Shown here piece by piece: positions 61,811 to 64,000 of a DNA stretch of 64,000 bases. Numbering within the stretch: position 1 is the first letter of the stretch; every line of letters starts with the position of its first letter. The stretch covers positions 57,910 to 121,909 of the forward strand of contig JAHDWT010000001.1 in NCBI GenBank assembly GCA_023382795.1, read 5' to 3'. The notes below the pieces were generated by a model. That model did no database searches. It was not told the DNA's origin and worked only from the letters and a program-made list of their open reading frames with translations. The stretch comes from Candidatus Babelota bacterium. Lineage in GTDB: Bacteria > Babelota > Babeliae > Babelales > Vermiphilaceae. The position numbers were made by a program, and so were the translations under genes.

Positions 61811-62284
61811 ATGGTCAAGAAAATGATAGCCTTGATAGCAGGATTTTTATGTATCCACCAACTAACAGAGGCAGCGCAACAGGATCAAAAAAGAATATTG
61901 GTGATTTGCGTTCACAACTCAGCCAGATCGGTAATGTTAGCAAAATATCTCGAGCAATTACATCCAGATTGGGCTGTCTATTCGGCTGGGCTTAAGCCGA
62001 CTAATCAAGTAAATCCATTTGCAGTACAAGTACTAAAAGAAGATGGTATTGATGTCAGTGCTCATAAGCCACAAGAAGTTACAAAATTTCTAACACAGCC
62101 ATTTGATTACGTCATTTCGGTGTGTGAAGCAGAATGTCCGGTATTCAGCGGTCAGGTAAAACATACCTTACATGTACCTTTCCAAGATCCATCAAGTGCA
62201 ACCGGTAGCAAAGAAGAAAAATTGGTGACATTCAGGCGTGTTAGAGATCAAATTAAAGCATATGCTCAATCATTTCCACAGTAG
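61811..62284 (+). CDS. Exported ArsC/low-molecular-weight phosphatase-fold protein
   Basis: 157 residues. RILVICVHNSARSVMLAKYL holds the CX5R phosphate loop (Cys33 to Arg39) in the CVHNSAR form typical of thioredoxin-linked arsenate reductases. VISVCEAECPVF gives Cys105 and Cys109 where ArsC relay cysteines sit, though the loop between them is shorter than usual. FQDPSSATGS holds the DP general-acid loop. An N-terminal signal-like segment (MIALIAGFLCIHQLTEA) makes it an exported member, which is odd for an enzyme that normally acts in the cytosol. AAGGGGAAAG stands before the ATG. No arsenic-resistance genes are near. Confidence 0.85.
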   Translation: MVKKMIALIAGFLCIHQLTEAAQQDQKRILVICVHNSARSVMLAKYLEQLHPDWAVYSAGLKPTNQVNPFAVQVLKEDGIDVSAHKPQEVTKFLTQPFDYVISVCEAECPVFSGQVKHTLHVPFQDPSSATGSKEEKLVTFRRVRDQIKAYAQSFPQ

Positions 62285-62328
62285 CGTTGAGTTCATATAG
62301 CCAAGAGCTGCTACGCCGTGATAAAAAA

Positions 62329-62384
62329 TCAAAATTGTTCGCCTCGTAATTTTTTAAGAGAGTGCTATGACGTTTTTTCTTGCA
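62329..62384 (-). repeat. Detached copy of the arfB 3' end
   Basis: The first 32 bases (62329-62360) are identical to 63166-63197, the last codons and stop of arfB, and the next 24 or so remain similar with small gaps. The second toxin-antitoxin pair lies between this copy and the intact gene. This looks like a duplicated gene end from an insertion. Confidence 0.8.
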
Positions 62385-62414
62385 CAAAGCCACGGCTTAA
62401 AATCATATGATGTT

Positions 62415-62720
62415 TCATTTTTTTGTTGATTGGACGGCTAAAGAAAAACCAACAACATTGAGAATGGGAATGATGCTTGATAATTTTGGATTTCCACGTG
62501 GTGAAAGGATGCGATAAAGGTTCTCTCTACTTAATTGTGTTTTTTCTGCAAGCTCCGTCATATCTATATTTTGAGCCTCACACACATCTTTAAGTGCTAG
62601 TAAAAATACGCGAGGATCCTCATCCATAAGAGCTTCATTAAGATAAGCAATTGCCAATTTTGAATTTTGCAGATCGTTCATGTTTTTTTCATGATAATCT
62701 CGAAATACTCGTTTTTTCAT
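62415..62720 (-). CDS. HTH antitoxin of the second toxin-antitoxin pair
   Basis: 101 residues. The layout is that of the addiction-module antidote family partnered with RelE/HigB toxins: SKLAIAYLNEALMDEDPRVF, LLALKDVCEAQNIDMTELAE, KTQLSRENLYRILSPRGNPK and LSSIIPILNVVGFSLAVQ, with an HTH in the second half. The ATG overlaps the toxin stop by four bases. It should neutralise the toxin and repress the pair. It is a different type from the antitoxin at 50130. Confidence 0.88.
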   Translation of the reverse strand: MKKRVFRDYHEKNMNDLQNSKLAIAYLNEALMDEDPRVFLLALKDVCEAQNIDMTELAEKTQLSRENLYRILSPRGNPKLSSIIPILNVVGFSLAVQSTKK

Positions 62721-63046
62721 ATTTGTTCCTTATAATCAAGCCAATAGCGTTGCGCTTTTTTAATGTCGCTTGTTTGACTTTTCTTATCCCCACCCATTAA
62801 CAACACAACAAGTGTTCGTTCATGTTTGCCAAAATAGACACGATAGCCTGGGCCAATATCAAACCATAACTCCCAGAGCCCATTTGTTCCTTTTAGTTTT
62901 TTGGCATCACCAAAGTTACCAAGTTTTATTCTGTTAAGCCTACTCTTGATAACAGCAAGCATCTTGATATCAAGTTGATTTTCCCAATCAGCATAAGGTT
63001 CTTTGTTAGTTGATGTTTTATAAATGATAATTTTTATCGTGGTCAT
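62717..63046 (-). CDS. RelE/HigB-superfamily toxin of the second pair
   Basis: 109 residues. It has the pattern of phage-derived Gp49-like killer proteins: YADWENQLDIKMLAVIKSRL, then NRIKLGNFGDAKKLKGTNGL, WELWFDIGPGYRVYFGKHER and LVVLLMGGDKKSQTSDIKKA. The conserved GYRVYF and GGDKK are typical of this branch. It should be an mRNA-cleaving toxin. A -35-like TTGCAA lies upstream on the same strand; there is no clear inverted repeat. The pair sits between the detached arfB end and arfB itself. Confidence 0.88.
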   Translation of the reverse strand: MTTIKIIIYKTSTNKEPYADWENQLDIKMLAVIKSRLNRIKLGNFGDAKKLKGTNGLWELWFDIGPGYRVYFGKHERTLVVLLMGGDKKSQTSDIKKAQRYWLDYKEQI

Positions 63047-63165
63047 AGCGGAAATGTAGCATAAAAGTCACACTTATTGCAAGAAATTGTGCCTATTTAT
63101 TTATGTTACCATCAAATAACAAGTTGCTACAGCAGAGCGAGAATTCTGAATTATCATGCATTAGC

Positions 63166-63197
63166 TCAAAATTGTTCGCCTCGTAATTTTTTAAGAG
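63166..63197 (-). repeat. 32-base direct repeat at the end of arfB, second copy
   Basis: Identical to 62329-62360 in the same orientation. It covers the last ten codons and stop of arfB. The two copies are 837 bases apart. Confidence 0.9.
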
Positions 63198-63597
63198 CAC
63201 TGCGACGTTTTTTTTCTTGAAGGCGAGCTTCTTGTACCACTTTTGGCACACGAGTCTTCATGCGTTTTTTAGGCACAAAGAGCGCTTTCTGTATCGTTTT
63301 GGCAAGTTGATCTAGCGCCAATTTCCTGTTGTGCTGCTGGCTCCGTGAAACACTACAGTGAATGACAAGATCACCATCATCGGTCAAGCGTGAGCCAAGA
63401 TTCTGCAATACACGCACTCTTTGTTCCTCTGTCAACGCTGCCGTATTTTTTATATTCCAACGCACAGTCACTTTGGTTGCGGTCTTATTAACGTGCTGAC
63501 CTCCCGGACCACCAGCACGGCTTACCGTGATTTTTATTTCATGCTCCGGAACCACTATGCCATTTTTGATAGGCACATCATTTTTCATAGCAATCAT
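63166..63597 (-). CDS. arfB: Peptidyl-tRNA hydrolase ArfB (alternative ribosome rescue)
   Basis: 143 residues. KITVSRAGGPGGQHVNKTAT holds the GGQ motif that cuts peptidyl-tRNA, followed by KVTVRWNIKNTAALTEEQRV. The basic tail KKRMKTRVPKVVQEARLQEK enters the empty mRNA channel of stalled ribosomes. The short length and lack of a codon-recognition domain separate ArfB from RF1/RF2. I use ATG 63597, which overlaps the upstream stop as ATGA; the frame is open to a GTG at 63630. The window also has tmRNA and SmpB, so two rescue routes coexist. Confidence 0.93.
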   Translation of the reverse strand: MIAMKNDVPIKNGIVVPEHEIKITVSRAGGPGGQHVNKTATKVTVRWNIKNTAALTEEQRVRVLQNLGSRLTDDGDLVIHCSVSRSQQHNRKLALDQLAKTIQKALFVPKKRMKTRVPKVVQEARLQEKKRRSALKKLRGEQF

Positions 63598-63815
63598 AGT
63601 ACATGTAAGATAAAGTGTTTGGTCACCCACAGAAGAGCAAGTCCACCACCTATAGCAACAAAATAGCTATAGGGTTTTTTCTTGGGCAAAACATATTCCT
63701 CTAAAATCTTTTCAGTTCCCCATGTTACCGCAACAATGCCAAAAGCCACCGCCAGCGCTACCAGAAGCTGATGATGCTCTCCAAACGAGCTTAGTTTATC
63801 TATAAGAGATGCCAT
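63594..63815 (-). CDS. Small two-segment membrane protein upstream of arfB
   Basis: 73 residues with two membrane spans (LLVALAVAFGIVAVTWGTEK and YFVAIGGGLALLWVTKHFIL) joined by a polar loop LEEYVLPKKKPYS. CGGAGA precedes the ATG. It overlaps arfB by four bases, so the two are translated together. No family is recognised. Confidence 0.7.
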   Translation of the reverse strand: MASLIDKLSSFGEHHQLLVALAVAFGIVAVTWGTEKILEEYVLPKKKPYSYFVAIGGGLALLWVTKHFILHVL

Positions 63816-64000
63816 TTTATTCTCCGTTGGACACAGATAAAATTTTGATCAGCTTAAGCGAGAAACATTCCTGATGGCAAGAACCACCAGTCTTTTCAAT
63901 TAACCACTGATTATTCGCGGATAATTAGGGAAAATTATTATTTTTGAGCTTATCCGAAAATTCCAATAAGTTTAAAATTATGAATGGCAGAGGCTAACTG
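63816..64000. other. Right-edge stretch without a visible gene
   Basis: No open frame, RNA gene or strong promoter is seen in the final 185 bases. It is AT-rich and should hold the promoter of the 63594-63815 gene on the minus strand. Confidence 0.5.

Overview
The window looks like part of a compact, moderately AT-rich Gram-negative-type bacterial chromosome. Genes are tightly packed, often with 4-14 base overlaps, and there are no rRNA genes, insertion sequences, phage genes or CRISPR arrays. Outer-membrane machinery is clear: secretin, GspC-like protein, MlaE/MlaF and a probable beta-barrel. Many secreted proteins of unknown role sit beside eukaryote-like repeat folds (tectonin and WD40 propellers), caspase-like and zinc-protease paralogue families and a eukaryote-like deoxynucleoside kinase. 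This mix fits a host-associated lineage such as Candidatus Dependentiae (TM6/Babeliae). That placement is inference from gene content, not a phylogenetic result.

Layout. 1-6044 (minus): a type II secretion/type IV pilus-like operon (GspC, GspD, GspL/PilM, GspM/PilO) running off the left edge into the start of a second secretin-like gene. 6168-13024: MoxR ATPase, dcd, a secreted thioredoxin, a tectonin propeller protein, MlaF/MlaE, SecG, TpiA and Dps. 13165-20165: TPR-like protein, photolyase, tmRNA, SmpB, a DUF2062 membrane protein, TsaD and three small exported unknowns. 20224-23300 (minus): Rho, SecF and ribosomal protein L27. 23496-26338: a promoter and two tandem exported caspase-fold proteins. 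26362-34621: PolA, PriA, oligoribonuclease and a D-Ala-D-Ala ligase built as two fused full-length copies.

34666-38585 carries three tandem exported HExxH zinc-protease paralogues. 38582-50015 holds a nitroreductase, a giant MscS-type channel, a RecO-like protein, an exported alkaline-phosphatase-superfamily enzyme behind a perfect 16-bp palindrome, a WD40 protein, a DMT transporter and an exported M3 peptidase. 50130-50856 is a HigBA-like toxin-antitoxin pair. 51360-57283 (minus) is a five-gene run: beta-barrel candidate, helical exported protein, RecD2, an amidase_3 relative without its zinc histidines, and a GerMN-like protein. 57544-61536 has a deoxynucleoside kinase and an incomplete ATP synthase operon (c, b, b, delta, alpha) that stops at tRNA-Arg. 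61811-63815 has an exported ArsC-like protein and a second toxin-antitoxin pair lying between a 32-bp copy of the arfB 3' end and arfB itself.

The main themes are envelope traffic (secretion, Sec, Mla), ribosome rescue by two routes (tmRNA/SmpB and ArfB), and exported proteins that may act on the periplasm or a host. The most unusual items are the caspase-like pair, the three-gene metalloprotease cluster, the double Ddl, the zinc-less amidase, the split ATP synthase with a sodium-type c subunit, and the arfB-tail islet.
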